From: Adiantum capillus-veneris
Taxonomy: Eukaryota > Streptophyta > Polypodiopsida > Polypodiales > Pteridaceae
Direction of reading: 5' to 3'
Assembly: GCA_014529385.2 (NCBI GenBank)
Contig: CM043960.1
Span: forward strand, 22,621,719 to 22,685,718
DNA length: 64,000 nucleotides
Part shown: piece by piece, positions 20,540 through 32,599 of the stretch
Layout: each line of letters opens with the position of its first letter
How positions within the stretch are numbered: the first letter of the stretch is position 1
Position numbers and translations under genes: made by a program
The notes under the pieces: model-generated
Databases searched by the model: none
Told to the model about the DNA's origin: nothing
The model's input: only the letters and a program-made list of their open reading frames with translations

Positions 20540-23359
20540 CTGCGAACTCTGTGCGAAAAAGGGGAGCTGGACAAGGCCTTGGACCTCTTGGGAAGTTTGC
20601 AGAAACCTCTTCCCACGCCTATCTACGTTTCCATTTTCAAAGCCTGCTGCAATCAGCGGGCCCTCCCTGCTGCTCAACGCCTCCATACCCACCTTCTTCA
20701 CCACAGGGTTCCGCTCACTAGCTCTCTTACTGACCACTTGGTCCTTACCCTTGCCAGATGTGGCGCCCTAGAAGAGGCACATCTGGCCTCCCATTTTCTT
20801 TCAGTCTTCTCTTGGACTGCCCTCATCTCTGCTCACGTTGACCGTGGCCACCCCTCCAAAGCGCTGTGTCTGTATGAGCGTGTGCTGGCGAATGGTATTG
20901 TGCCCAACAACTATACATATGTTGCCCTATTTAAAGCCTGTGGTGCCATACCCGATCTAGTCTCGGGCATGCAACTACATGCAGATGCCTTGAAGAAAGG
21001 CCTTGCCTCGGATGTTTTTGCATGTAACACCTTGATCAGCATGTATGGCAAATGCGAGGTAGTCCTGGACGCCCAATGTGTTTTTGAATCCATGCCTGAG
21101 CGCACTATAGTTTCATGGAATGCAATGCTTGCTGTTATTATTGAAGAAGCCCAAGGGAGGAAGGCACTGAGGGTTTTTGCACAAATGTGCCATGAGCAGG
21201 TGGGTGCAGACCAAGCGACGTATGTTGCTGCAATTCAAGCTTGTGCCATTCTTGCAGAGCACGAAGGCTTTGTTCTGGAGAGATCGAGCAAGGAGTTGGC
21301 TCTAGAGATCGGCAAAGCATTGCACGCTGACACTAAGAGAGAGGGTATTGCATCCAATGCATTTGTGGGCAGTACCCTTATTAGCATGTATAGTAAAAGT
21401 GATGCCATTACAGAAGCTGAGCATGCTTTTCGTGCTCTGTTGCAGCCCAATGTTGTTACGTGGAACAACATAATTTCAGCTTACGTAGAAGAGGATGAGG
21501 GAGAGAAGGCTTTACAGCTTTATGTGTGTTCACAGGATGCCTCTGTCACTCCAGATCAAACAACATATGTCACGGTGCTACAAGCATGTGCTTTACTTGC
21601 AGAGAAGGAAGAGGCTTTTGAATCAAACAGTCCTAAATCGATGGCCTTACAGATAGGCCAGGCTCTACATGCTGATATCACTCGGGAGGGTTTTGAATCA
21701 GTCGTGTTTGTTGGTAATACGCTTGTGACCATGTATGGGAAATGTGTTGCCATTGCAGAAGCAGAACATGTGTTTTGTTCATCTCTGCACACAATCATGT
21801 CGTGGAATGCTATGCTCTCAGTGTATGTTGAACAGGGTCTAGTAGAGAAAGCTTTCCTTCTATATATGCAGATGCAGGAGACATCAATTGCAGATGAGCG
21901 GACTGTGGTTATGGTTCTTCTTGCTTGTATTAAACTTGCAGAAAAGGAAGAAGCTCTTGTTATTGAGGGGCAGTCGGTCAAGGTGATGTCTTTAGAGATT
22001 GGGCGGGGTTTCCATGCAGATGTATGTAAGAATGGAGCTGTCTCTGATACTTATGTTGGTACTACCCTGATTAGCATGTATGCCATGTGTGGAGATATCA
22101 ATGGAGCCGAATTTGTCTTTGGTTCTATGTTATATCGTGATCTTCCTGCATGGAATTCCTTTCTTTCAGCTTGTGTGGAACAAAATTTTGCGGAAAAGGC
22201 ATTGCTGCTGTATAGGCAGATGCTAGAGGATGGTGTGACCCCAAACCAGCGCACGTTTGTGATCCTTCTACAAGCCTGTGTCTCCATAGCAGAGAAAGAA
22301 GACTCATGCACTGAAGAGGGATTGCTGACTAAGGGGATGACTTTGAGTATTGGACTAGCGTTACATGCAGATTGCGAAAATTATTTCTGGTCAGTTGACG
22401 TCTTTGTTGGGAACTCTCTCATAGGCATGTATGGCAAGTGTGGCTCCATGACTGATGCAGAGCTTGTGTTTGGCTCAATGTCACAGCGTGACATTGTGTC
22501 TTGGAACGTACTGGTTTCAGCATATGTAGACCTGGGGCAAGAAGACAATGCCCTTCGTCTGTATAGACAGATGCAAGAACATCTGGTAACTCATGTAACC
22601 TTGACCCGCATTCTGCAAGCTTGTAGTGCAACGGGAAGCCTTGATTATTGTAGGCACCTTCACTTTGAGGTTATCTCTGCTGGTTATGATCAGAATTCTT
22701 CTATTGCAGCCACACTAGTTTCGGCTTATGGGGGTTGTTCTAGCATGTTAGACACACAGGTGGTTTTCTCAGGGATCCCAGAGCCTGATCTGACAACGTG
22801 GAATGCGTGTATTGCTGGTCATGCAGGAGATGGAAACTTTTTATTGAGCTTTTATATGTTTGAGAGAATGAGACTGATGGGCACCATAGCTGATGGGGTC
22901 ACATTCATAAAAATAATCTCAGCTTGTGCTCGCACCGGCCTTGTGGTTGATGGTCTTGAGTTCTTTGAATCTGCGAGGTTGGATTATGGAGTACTGCCTG
23001 ACATGAAACATTATGGCTGCCTTTTGGATCTGCTTGGTCGAACAGGGGACTTCAAGAGATTAGAGAGTTTTCTAGAGAGAGCGCCTATGCAAGCTGATGT
23101 GACATTCTGGTTGGGCTTGCTAGGTGCTTGCACGAGGGGTAATCTAGAGCTGGGAGAGAAGGCATTCAAGAATGCTGTAAGTCTGCAGCCCGAGCAGAGC
23201 ACTCCCTACGTTCTCATGTCTAACATTTATGCGGATGCTGGGCTCCAAGAATGTAGTGCAGAGTTGGAGAGGGCCAGACGACAGCATTGTGCAAACAACA
23301 GTGGGCTTAATTACCTTGGCGATGAGCAACCGTTATGTTTATACTCAGAGGGAGGCTGA
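20519..23359 (+). CDS. Pentatricopeptide repeat (PPR) protein, PLS class, intronless
   Basis: A single open frame of 946 codons. The start is the ATG at 20519; an in-frame stop at 20501-20503 leaves no upstream alternative. PPR motifs run nearly throughout: repeated VSWNAMLS.YV, GLALYRQM-type, TYV..LQACA and FVGNTLISMYGKCG blocks show alternating P, L and S motifs. Four L motifs carry acidic inserts of about 15 residues containing AEKE or AEHE (about residues 243, 365, 480 and 595). Near the C terminus are HYGCLLDLLGRTG and PYVLMSNIYADAG, an E-like region, but it then diverges for about 37 residues and there is no DYW deaminase domain. Plant PLS-class PPR proteins bind organelle RNA and many specify C-to-U editing sites. 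Without DYW this one would need a partner or does another RNA task. No clear transit peptide precedes the first repeat. Confidence 0.9.
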   Translation: MCRTRAILRTLCEKGELDKALDLLGSLQKPLPTPIYVSIFKACCNQRALPAAQRLHTHLLHHRVPLTSSLTDHLVLTLARCGALEEAHLASHFLSVFSWTALISAHVDRGHPSKALCLYERVLANGIVPNNYTYVALFKACGAIPDLVSGMQLHADALKKGLASDVFACNTLISMYGKCEVVLDAQCVFESMPERTIVSWNAMLAVIIEEAQGRKALRVFAQMCHEQVGADQATYVAAIQACAILAEHEGFVLERSSKELALEIGKALHADTKREGIASNAFVGSTLISMYSKSDAITEAEHAFRALLQPNVVTWNNIISAYVEEDEGEKALQLYVCSQDASVTPDQTTYVTVLQACALLAEKEEAFESNSPKSMALQIGQALHADITREGFESVVFVGNTLVTMYGKCVAIAEAEHVFCSSLHTIMSWNAMLSVYVEQGLVEKAFLLYMQMQETSIADERTVVMVLLACIKLAEKEEALVIEGQSVKVMSLEIGRGFHADVCKNGAVSDTYVGTTLISMYAMCGDINGAEFVFGSMLYRDLPAWNSFLSACVEQNFAEKALLLYRQMLEDGVTPNQRTFVILLQACVSIAEKEDSCTEEGLLTKGMTLSIGLALHADCENYFWSVDVFVGNSLIGMYGKCGSMTDAELVFGSMSQRDIVSWNVLVSAYVDLGQEDNALRLYRQMQEHLVTHVTLTRILQACSATGSLDYCRHLHFEVISAGYDQNSSIAATLVSAYGGCSSMLDTQVVFSGIPEPDLTTWNACIAGHAGDGNFLLSFYMFERMRLMGTIADGVTFIKIISACARTGLVVDGLEFFESARLDYGVLPDMKHYGCLLDLLGRTGDFKRLESFLERAPMQADVTFWLGLLGACTRGNLELGEKAFKNAVSLQPEQSTPYVLMSNIYADAGLQECSAELERARRQHCANNSGLNYLGDEQPLCLYSEGG

Positions 23360-24440
23360 CATGGTAGGGATAATTCCTGGTCATGGGGCATAGTAACAAG
23401 GGATGCCCATTTTTGGGCTTGTTGCCCCCACTGTCCTCCCATTCCCCTCGTCCCAATACCGTCCCTTGTTTCGAACCCCTCTTGTGGAAACAAGCTTCCC
23501 CTCTAAGCCACAGTCCCCCGCTCCCCATCCCAGCTATTTGGGTTGTGTCCCATGTTACAGTGCTTTGGGGTCCTCCAAGTAGGTCGTTGAGCCACTCTCA
23601 AATTGTTGCACATGCAGGTAAATCGAAACTTCTCTTAGATTATTTTGTTGGTTAACCATATATTTAGATGCTTCCTTTGATTTGTTCCTGGTTTGACCTG
23701 AAGTGGTGCTGCAGGTTCGCTACAATGGATCCAGGAATAGGGCACACGCTAAATGAAGGCGCAATTTTGTAGATTGGTGGATTTATCCTCATTAAAGCTT
23801 TTGCAGAGCGATTTGCTGGACTTACATGGTAATGGCTGCTACAGGTTTGAGCAAAGTATATTGAGTATTTAAAAGTTTACTGTTTTTGTTTCTCATTTTG
23901 GGTTCATAACTGTATTTTACCTTCAAAAACTTTGACAGGACTTTGACTACATGTCCCCTCAAGATTTCAATGCTTTTACTGACTGCTAGGCACAAATAGC
24001 TATGCTAACTAAGGCATGCGGGCAGTAGGTGGCCATGCTGAGATGGTGGATGACTATTTTCCCTCAAAAAAGGTGGACGCTGGCTGTCAAATGGCCTGCC
24101 TCAACACCCCACCAAACTTTTCATGAGCGCAGCCATCTTCCAAAAGTGAGGTAGCGACAGCAGCTCATACGTTTCGAAATCTGGAGGCCTCACCAGGTGA
24201 TTCGTTGAGTAAAAGTTGCGGGTTATAGAAATAGAACTAAACCTACCATGACAGCAACATGGGCTGGCCACCGGCCATGAAAGAAAGGCGGGTGGTGTCC
24301 CAGTGTGACACGGGCCTATGGGTGCATATGAAGGCTTTGTTCCCAGCATAACTCCACAAAGGACCTGACAGTTGGTAATGGTCTTTGCAGACGATTTTAG
24401 TTTATATGGGATTTTCGTTCCAGCTTTTGCAACACATGAG
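23360..24440. other. Downstream region of the PPR gene, no recognised gene
   Basis: No canonical AATAAA was noticed soon after the stop. A gtaaat at 23619 and a tgctgcag at about 23715 could bound an intron in a 3' UTR, but this is guesswork. A minus-strand open frame at 24101-24349 has no recognised domain; it lies next to the CACTA fragment and may be part of it. Confidence 0.4.
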
Positions 24441-24454
24441 GAGTGTAGTGTAGT

Positions 24455-24965
24455 TTACCAAGGGATTTGATTGAACCACCCAAGAGCAAATTGGATGAGG
24501 AAACCATGCTTCGTGGGGTGAGGGGGTTTCATGCTTATTGGAGCATTCTCCACACGAGGATAGGCATGCATCGTCCACATTAGAATGCCGCTAATGTTTG
24601 CATTGCGTCGACTTGCATATCGGCTCATGTCCATGACTTCTATGCCTGTCCATAGTTGTTGTAACTCTTCAAGGAGGGGACAAAGATATACACCCATGTC
24701 CTTCACTTCGTTCCGACCCGGCGCGCTTAAGTTTAAGAATAAATGTCCTTTCTTAGTTGTTAGCCATGGTGGAATATTGTAGTTGACAATGACAATGGCC
24801 ATACATTGTAACATGTTGATCACTATTTAAATGGATTTATGCTATCTATAGCCAAGCAGAGGTGTAAATTCCTCGGATCTTGTACAAAATCCAGCCATCT
24901 TTCATCGATGTGCTTCCAAGGTGCACTATCCGTAGGAATCCTTAGCACACTATGTGAAGCTTGAT
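24455..24965 (-). pseudogene. CACTA (En/Spm) TNP2-like transposase fragment
   Basis: On the minus strand the read starts at about 24960 with PTDSAPWKHIDERWLDF and DPRNLHLCLAIDSINPF, then after a stop and frame change near 24830 continues in an open frame as IVIVNYNIPPWL, LFLNLSAPGRNEVKDMGVYL, and GILMWTMHAYP. These blocks are in the order of the plant Transposase_21/TNP2 family (HPADS..W, DPRN.RLGL..DGFNPF, YNLPPW, PGP....D.YL.PL, LLWT..D.P). In CACTA elements this protein cuts the DNA for transposition. No CACTA terminal repeats were found. Confidence 0.8.
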
Positions 24966-24969
24966 TTTG

Positions 24970-25572
24970 TCATGCGCACATGATTGTGTGCCACGTGCAC
25001 ATGCTTGATCGACTTCCAGAGCAACTTTTGTACATATCTCTAGATAGGAATGTCTAAAATTCTAGGAGGATTAGTATGGGCAATTTTGTGAGCCTCCTCG
25101 TAGGACCTACATGTTCGAACGAGTACATGTTCGAACGAGTCCATTAGATTAGGTTTTCTTGTTTTGGAACCCTCTTGTATAAACGGTTTGTCTATGCGTT
25201 TTGATAGATGTTAGTTACATTGCGGTGGGCATTTTGCATGATGTGTATATAGTTTTAGGTTAGAGGAATCCAACGAGCTATTCCTCAGATTCTTAGGTTG
25301 GTAGATGTGTCACAATTTCACCCAGAAACTTTGCCTAAACAAGTTTATTGTCTTCCAAGTTTGCCCTATCTAAGTCTTGGGGGTTCTTAAACAATATACC
25401 TACCAGATATAAGGAGTATCAGTCTAGTCTTTTACATCAAATGAGCTAGCACTAGCATCAGCCTAGCGTTTTGCAGATCAGCCCTAATGTTTGCAGATTA
25501 GTCAATGTTTTGCAAATTTTAGCCTTGGTGTTTTGCTCGCCACCTCTATCACGAGCCAATTCGCACCACGCT
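24970..25572. other. No recognised gene
   Basis: AT-rich spacer. A 16-base phrase, catgttcgaacgagt, occurs twice in a row at about 25107-25139. Nothing else is recognised before the LTR at 25573. Confidence 0.4.
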
Positions 25573-28500
25573 TGTAAGGTTTCTACCTTTCTAGTTGTAG
25601 GGAAATGAACTTTAAGCTGTAGAAGAAAGCATTGGACGTATAAACAGGTAAAACATCATCTCCAAAGCGATTAAAATTGGTATTTTTTAAATCTGAAGCA
25701 CAACAAATCTATAGCTAGAAACTACCAGAACTGAATTCGGGTAAAAACTGACACCGTTATCCCTTCGAAAAAATTCATTGTCACTTAAATTTTTAAAAAT
25801 AATTGGAAGGTTTTTAGTAATCAATAAAGCTTAGGAATTTCATTATAACCCTTAGATATTTTTTCAAATATTTATTAAAATAACAAAAAATAGCACAAAA
25901 AATTAAGAGGCTTGATTTTCAGAGTAGACAGATACTGGGAGAGAGTATCTAGACTTGCCAAGTACTGTTTTAGTAGCAAGGGGCGTCTTCTTGAGGATGG
26001 GGGCTGCTTGAGCTGCAAGTGACTGTCAGATTGCTTGGGAGAGCTTGTGAGAAAAATTATAAATAGAACCTTAGCCTTCTTATTTTCACTCAGACTAGGA
26101 GTTTTGGTAAGAATCTCTCGTGTGAGAGATACTTCAGAGATCAATAAGAGAGCAAAATCTAAGTGATTATGCGAGGTAATTATGCTAACTTATGTTAATT
26201 AATAATTTAGATCTAATTTTTTAAAATTAATTTATTAATTAAAGAAGATTCGATTATTCTTTATCATTAAACATTATTTATTTAATGATTACTTAATTTT
26301 AATGAAGATTAATAATCTACTTAATCACTAATTCTACTTAAGACTTATATTGATTAAATTTGACCTTAATTAATGAGAATTATATTAAACAAACTTAATT
26401 AGTTTTAAGATAATTATCAGAGTTCAATCATATTGTTAATAAGCTAAAAATCATAATTTTTTGATTAATTTTTGTAATTATTTAGACAATTAGTTGTTTT
26501 TAACTATAAACCTCATGAAAAATTTAGTAAAACAACTTAATAAGTCACAAGATAATTATTAGAGTTAAAGAACATTGTTAACAACACATGATAATTATCT
26601 CATTAACAGAAAGTTAATCTAGCTATTTAATTAAGTCAAAACAGATCGATTTTATTTGAAAATATAAGAAAGAAATTAGCTATCGTGTAAGATAATTATA
26701 AGATAATTATCAGAGTTAGTAAATATTATAAGTAAGCCGTGATAATTAGCTTATGATAAAAAAGGTAATCAGTTTAATTAAGCGTAAACGCATTGATTTT
26801 AGTTATAAAAAGAAAAAAAAAGTTAATCAAGTTAAATAATTTACAGAGAGTTAGTAAATATCATAAGTAAACTGTGATAATTAGCTTATGGTCAGAAATT
26901 CACTCTATTATTTAATTAAGTCAAAATAGAGTGATTGTAGTTGAAAATAAAAGAAAAAAAATAACTAAGTAAGTTAGATAATTATAAGATAATTTTGAGA
27001 GTTTGTAAACATCATAAGTAAACCGTAATAATTAGGTTATGGTAGAAAGTTAATTTAACTATTTAATTAAGCCAATATAGATTAATTTTACTTAAAAATA
27101 AAAGAAAAAAAAACTAATCAAGTTAAATAATTATAAGATAATTGACAAAGTTAGTAAACATCATAAGTAAGACGTGATAATTAGTTTATGATCAAAAAGT
27201 TAATATAGTTATTTAATTAAGCTAAAACAGATTGATTTTAGTTGAAAATAAAAAAGAAATTATTTAATCAAGTTAGATAATTATTAGATAAATATCAAAG
27301 TTATTATACATCATAAATAAACCGTGATAATTAGCTTATGGCCAAAAAGTTAATCTAGCTATTTAATTAAGTCAAAACACACTAATTTTAGTTAAAAATT
27401 TTAAAAAAGTTTATATTACAAGATAATTATTAGAGTTAGGAAAGATCATCTAATTGTGATAATTATAGCATAATTAGTGAATTAGTTTAAGTAATTATAA
27501 TAGATCAAAATTCTTATTTTAAGTTAAAACTTAATTATGATAAATAAAAATTAATGTTAAAAGTTATTAGAAAAAATGACTAGAAGTATAAACCATTGAT
27601 ATGAAGTTGAGAAAATTCAACTTTTAAGAGTTAATGAATCTAATAAATATTAAGCAAAAAATAAGCAGATATCAAGTTTAATAAAGAAAAAAATTAGAAA
27701 AAAGATACAAAAATTTATAAAAAAATTAAGGGAGTTTAGAAAACCCTTAAGTAAGCTGTAATGAAGTTATCTTACTCATATAGGCAAATAAGAAATTACT
27801 GTGTAGGATTATAAATTTAATCTTAGTTGGAGTGAAAAGAGGAATTAAACTGAATATGAAGGTTAAATTAAGTTTTTTGATGATTTATTTAATAAATAGA
27901 CGTCCTTTTTTTTATAAAGATAGAAGTCATGACACCAAAAAAGATCCGAGTCAATCCTCAATCTGATGATGAGGGTAGTATTCTCAAGAGAGCTAGAGCG
28001 TCGCATGATGACGAGGCCGGGATTAGTAGTATGTTTGTTGATGAGAGCAGTTAGAATCCAGTGTTGCAAGAAATGTCCGATCAATCCCAGGTGGATCTTT
28101 ATTATAATTTAAGTTTGAACAATTCAAGTTCTTTTCAAAATATTAACATTGCATACATAAAAGAATAAGTAAAGAATTAGAAAAAGTAAAATTGATTGAA
28201 AACGGAAGACATCTCTCAAGAAACCAATGTGTACTTGTTTGTAAGTTATGAAGAAATTGTTTGGATTAAGGTTGGTTGATTTAGGAAAGAATGATTGGTC
28301 ATCCTTAAGACAGCTTGTCTCAAGACACCTTTGATTCTTTGGAATATTTTCACTTCAAGTGATGAGTAATGATGGTTTATCAGCCATGGATGAGGGTTTC
28401 CCGCACGTACGTGGAGTCTATACTTCCTTTATGTGTATGTTTGTGGATACTACTTAGGATACCGTTTTTCTCCAAAGAGTGGTCCGGTTGCATGGGCAAT

Positions 28501-29212
28501 TGGTTTGGCCTATAGACGCTCTGAACTTTGGGTGATGGGTTTCTATCCCGGATTATGAATAAAGAAGGGTGTTGTTTGTTTTACCCATGTATAGGTGTTT
28601 TTGGAATAAGTGGAGTACGTGTCGAGGTTGTCATTGTCTTAAGTCTAAAGATGTTTTCTAAAAGATTGTTTTTAATGCTGGATTTCATGACTTGTTTTAA
28701 TGAATTACTATGTAGAAATGTTAAAAATGAATCCATTATTTAAATATTAAAATACGTGGTAGTAATTAGGAAACAAAAGAATCATGTATGAGTGCGGGGT
28801 GATAAGTGGGGATTGACTAAGATTGTCAATCATGGACGGGTGGACCCGATAAGTCAGGTAACTATCCATCCTCGCGCACTAAAAACATTTAGAAAACTTC
28901 TCCAATTGAAAGAGGAGTTCACCAACGACTGTGCTCTCATATCTGTCAGGAGAAAAAAAGTGTTGATTGAAATTAACTTAGCCCAAATTGTGGAAGTTAC
29001 ATGACTGAAACAGTTTTGGATTTTTAAAATGTTTCATTTCCGCTGTGAGATAGGAGTAGGTCTTCTTATAGGGCTATAGAATCAAGCCATTGTCAATAGT
29101 AAAGGTCTATTCCGTGGACCCTTCTTACTTAGAGACTCTAAATTTAAATAGGCCTAGAGACCTATCAAGGATCCCATCCCAATTTTGGTATTGGTGGGTT
29201 GAGGATCTCACA
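25573..29212 (+). repeat. 5' LTR (3.64 kb) of chromovirus
   Basis: Starts TGTAAGGTTT and ends ATCTCACA, just before the primer-binding site. A TATAAATA box lies near 26056, after a GC-richer stretch, suggesting U3 and a transcription start around 26090. 26200-27880 is extremely AT-rich and holds a tandem array of about 145-bp units. A short reading frame near 27931 resembles one in the 3' LTR. Confidence 0.92.
26600..27400 (+). repeat. AT-rich tandem array of ~145-bp units inside the 5' LTR
   Basis: Six diverged copies of a unit marked by ctatttaattaag occur near 26623, 26768, 26905, 27058, 27208 and 27353. Each unit also holds gataattataagataatt and cataagtaa.c.gtgataatt blocks. Four comparable copies remain in the 3' LTR. 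Confidence 0.85.
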
Positions 29213-29214
29213 AT

Positions 29215-29226
29215 TGGTATCAGAGC
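29215..29226 (+). promoter_or_regulatory. Primer-binding site, initiator tRNA-Met type
   Basis: TGGTATCAGAGC, an exact match to the plant retroelement PBS complementary to the 3' end of initiator tRNA-Met, two bases after the LTR end CA. It primes minus-strand DNA synthesis in intact elements. Confidence 0.95.
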
Positions 29227-30006
29227 AAGGTTAATTAAGGTTTTGGACTTGGAAAAAAAAACATTAAGATATTAAGAAAAATTGGGTTTTGACAAAAGAA
29301 ATAAAAAATGCGTGTAATTGAAATGTGAGAGAGAAAGAGAAAAGAGAAATATTGTCCCTATATGTCACGAAGAATTTTATCAGGTCTTCCGTAAGTTTTT
29401 GGTATTCAACATCATGTTTATGGGAGCCTGCACATCCTGAAGATACACAGTACGGAAGAGTGTAATGAAGCTATTGGACTACATGTTTTTCCCACCCACT
29501 TGGGGAATTAGTTGGGGAAGGTCTTGTGGAGTCTTTCTCATAGATGCCGGAGAGTTGGTGCTTTAAATCTCAAAAAACTCAAGTGGACTGAGGAGCTTCA
29601 AGTAATTGAAATATACTTTTTCATAGGATTAGAGGATCCAAATGAAACTTTGGCAATAGATGGTGGTATTTTAGTGTCACAAAACCAATGGGTATTTGAT
29701 CAAGGGACTACCATAGTCTACCCATGAAAAATTAGACCTATGGGTGTAAGCCCTAGCTTTAGAGGGCCAAGAGATGTTGTATTTTGTGATCCTGTATCCG
29801 ACCCATCCATGGTGCATAGGCTTTTTATATAGGAGTGTTGATGTCCTTGTACATATTAGTTTTCTTGTATCAGTCATTGTATGTACCATGAGTTTTCTTG
29901 GAATACTGTATGTCATGTTTATTGAAATAAAGATTAGTCGATATACTATTTGATCATTGCAATGTGAATGAAGTGCTACATGTTTTGAAATAAGTAAAGT
30001 AGAGTT

Positions 30007-30165
30007 CAAGCAGCCCCCATCCACAAGAAGGCGCCCCTTGGTGCTAAAACAGTCCTTGGCAATTCCAGATATCCTCTCCCAATACCTGTGCTTTGAAAAT
30101 CAAGCCTGCTAAATTTTTGTGCTATTTTAATAAATATCTAGGAAAATTTAATTAACACTAAACTC
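30007..30165 (-). repeat. Inverted fragment of the element's own LTR
   Basis: The reverse complement of this stretch matches the LTR around 25830-26010, including tattgggagaggatatctgg and aaggggcgccttcttg. It shares details with the 3' LTR copy near 34780-34850 as well. It lies between the PBS and gag, where no LTR sequence belongs. Confidence 0.85.
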
Positions 30166-30242
30166 CCTAAGTTAATCCCAGGGTAACCCTCGTATAAATA
30201 GTCTCTACATTGTTACATAAGAAAATAAATCACTATTAAAGC

Positions 30243-31130
30243 ATGTCCAACTCCCCGACTTCAAGAGAGAAGGGCCCAATCCAGAGCGGGATGCAGAAGC
30301 ATGGTTAGAGGCTATGGATGATTATTTCATAGCCATCGGAACTGCTTAAGAATACCAAACAATGTTGGATATGTTCCGTCTCAGCGGAGATGTCAACCTG
30401 TGGTGGAAACAACATTGGAGAGATAATCCTACCAATAAACCAACTTGGGAAAAGATGAAGCAGGCCATTATAGAGCGTTATCTTCCTCCTGCTCACCGAG
30501 CCATTAAGATGAATGAATTCTTTGGTCTACGCCAGTTAGGACTTTCACTAGAGGAGTACTATACAAAGTTTGTGTCTTTACGACGTTATGCTCCTCAGAT
30601 GACCATGGAACAACAAATTGCCCGATTCTGTTAAGGTCTCAACAAGCCCCTGAGTACACATCTCGAAGCCATGAGACCTATATCAATTCAGGATACCCTT
30701 CTTAGGGTCAAGCCTCTTGCAACTGAAGGAAACAACCCCATCAGAAACTATCATAACTACAACAATTATAGAGGAAGAGCTAGAGGAAATTTTAACCAAG
30801 GAAATCGACGTCGTATAGTAATTGATGCAGCAACTCTGAATCAAAACTTCCCTGATGTAAGATGTTATGGATGCGGTTAGATGGGACACTACAAGCGCAA
30901 TTGTGTCCAAGAGTTAGACCCTAGAGCTACGACTAGGCCTAACTGCCAACCTCAAGTCAACCAGGGTAACTTACAAAGAGGAGGAAGAAATGGAGGACGT
31001 GGCAGGGGAAGAGGAAGAGGATCTCAAGCTTATGCAGCAGTAGGAGAGCCTACTCTAATGAACACGGAAGATGAAAGAGAAACCTTGTTTGCTGCAATTG
31101 ACAATCCTCGAGCGCGCCAGCAATATGCGG
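30243..31130 (+). pseudogene. gag of chromovirus
   Basis: Reads WLEAMDDYFIAIG, then FRLSGDVNLWWKQHW, MKQAIIERYLPPAHR, LEEYYTKFVSLRRYAP, the retrotransposon gag capsid signature, and then a zinc knuckle CYGCG.MGHYKRNC with a TAG stop inside it at 30879-30881. Further stops lie near 30347 and 30632. The N-terminal part before 30243 is missing or replaced by the inverted LTR piece. An Arg/Gly-rich tail (GGRNGGRGRGRGRG) follows, typical of nucleocapsid. Confidence 0.85.
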
Positions 31131-31690
31131 TCATTCAAACTATTGCAAACCGACAAGGTGAAAAGTTTGAATTGCTTATAGATTGTGGTAGCACCCATCC
31201 TCTTCTTTCTCCAAAATGTTTAAGGAAACTTAAGCTTTGTCAGTACCCAGTCAAAAGAATGGTAGTGGAATTAGCAAATAGAAAAGAAGTTCTTTCTCAA
31301 TTCTCAACCGGAAAAGTAGAATTTGAATTAGGAGGAGTTTCCACCTCATCTTACTTTTGCACCCCACCTGTTGGAATCTGCGATGGTATCTTGACAATGG
31401 ATTGACTAATAAAAAATCCAGCACACATTCACTGTGTCGATGGTAGTTTATCCTTTAGGAATGAGTTAGGGGAGGAAATTTTAGTTCAGGGACGTAATTG
31501 GAAATGGATAGCCCATCTAGTTAAGGCTAGTAGACTTATCAAAGGTCTACATAAGGGACAACAAATCTTCATAGTCAAACTAAACAAAGCTGAAGATTCA
31601 GAGGCTAACCAACTTCCGGAGTGACTTAAGAAAATTTCAGATGTGTTTCCAGAGGACTTCTCAAATTTACCTCCCCCAAGGGACATAGAT
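31131..31690 (+). pseudogene. Retropepsin domain of chromovirus
   Basis: FELLIDCGSTHPLLSP is the active site (family DSGSTHNFI type; here DCGSTH), with ICDGILTMD further on in the position of the conserved ILGMDWL block, directly followed by a stop at 31403-31405. More stops lie near 31624 and 31702. Confidence 0.8.
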
Positions 31691-32460
31691 CATGAGATAT
31701 AATGTTTCTAGGTAGTGAACCTATTTCCAAAAGACCTTACAAGATGTCTTTACCTGAAGCCATAGAACTCAAAGAACAACTTCGACAACTAATCGAGCAA
31801 GGATTCATCCGACCAAGTATTTCTCCATGGGGAGCACCTGTTTTGTTTCAGAAAAAGAAGGATGGATCCTTACGTCTTTGCATAGATTATCGAGGCCTTA
31901 ATCAGGTATCCATGAAGAGCAAGTACCCTATCCCTCACTCACACGAACTTTTGGACAGATTGCACGGGGCCGAAATGTTCACTAAAATTGATCTCAAGTC
32001 AGGATACCATCAAATCCGGATCAAAGAAGCAGACATATACAAGATTGCATTCAACACTTGATATGGGTACTATGAGTTCATAGTCATACCCTTTGGCCTT
32101 ACAAATGCACCCACAACTTTTAATCGGCTTATGCAAAATATATTTCGAGAAAACCTGGATGATTTTGTTCTAGTATTATTCGATGATATATTGATATATT
32201 TTAAAGATGCTAAGGAGCATGAGGAACATGTATGCAAGGTCTTGAGTATTCCTCGACAACATCAACTATATGCCAAGATGAGCAAATGTGTCTTTTGCAC
32301 TCCTGAAGTCACCTATCTTGGATTTATCATATCTTCTGAGGGGATCTCAGTGGATCCTACAAAGGTGAAGGACATAATAGAATGGACACAACCCAAAACT
32401 ATCAGTGAGATTCGAGGGTTTCTAGGTATTACATGATGGGATAGAATATTCGTCAAAGAT
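31691..32460 (+). pseudogene. Reverse transcriptase of chromovirus
   Basis: Blocks in order: [64 protein letters not shown] (first catalytic Asp), PFGLTNAPTTFNRLM, FDDILIYF (catalytic pair) and ISEIRGFLGI. A TGA at 32059-32061 interrupts between fingers and palm and another stop lies at 32434. The catalytic Asp residues are kept. Confidence 0.9.
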
Positions 32461-32599
32461 TATGCACTCATTGCTGCACCATTGACTCAGCTAGTCAAGA
32501 AATCCTCCAAGCTTACATGGGAGAGAGAATAAGAAGATTTTTCAACAACTGAAACAATACCTCACCTCCGCTCCTGTACTCAAGCTACCCGATTTTACT

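Noticed and set aside
24101-24349. 82-codon minus-strand frame as a gene
   Set aside because: No domain; probably decayed sequence beside the CACTA fragment.
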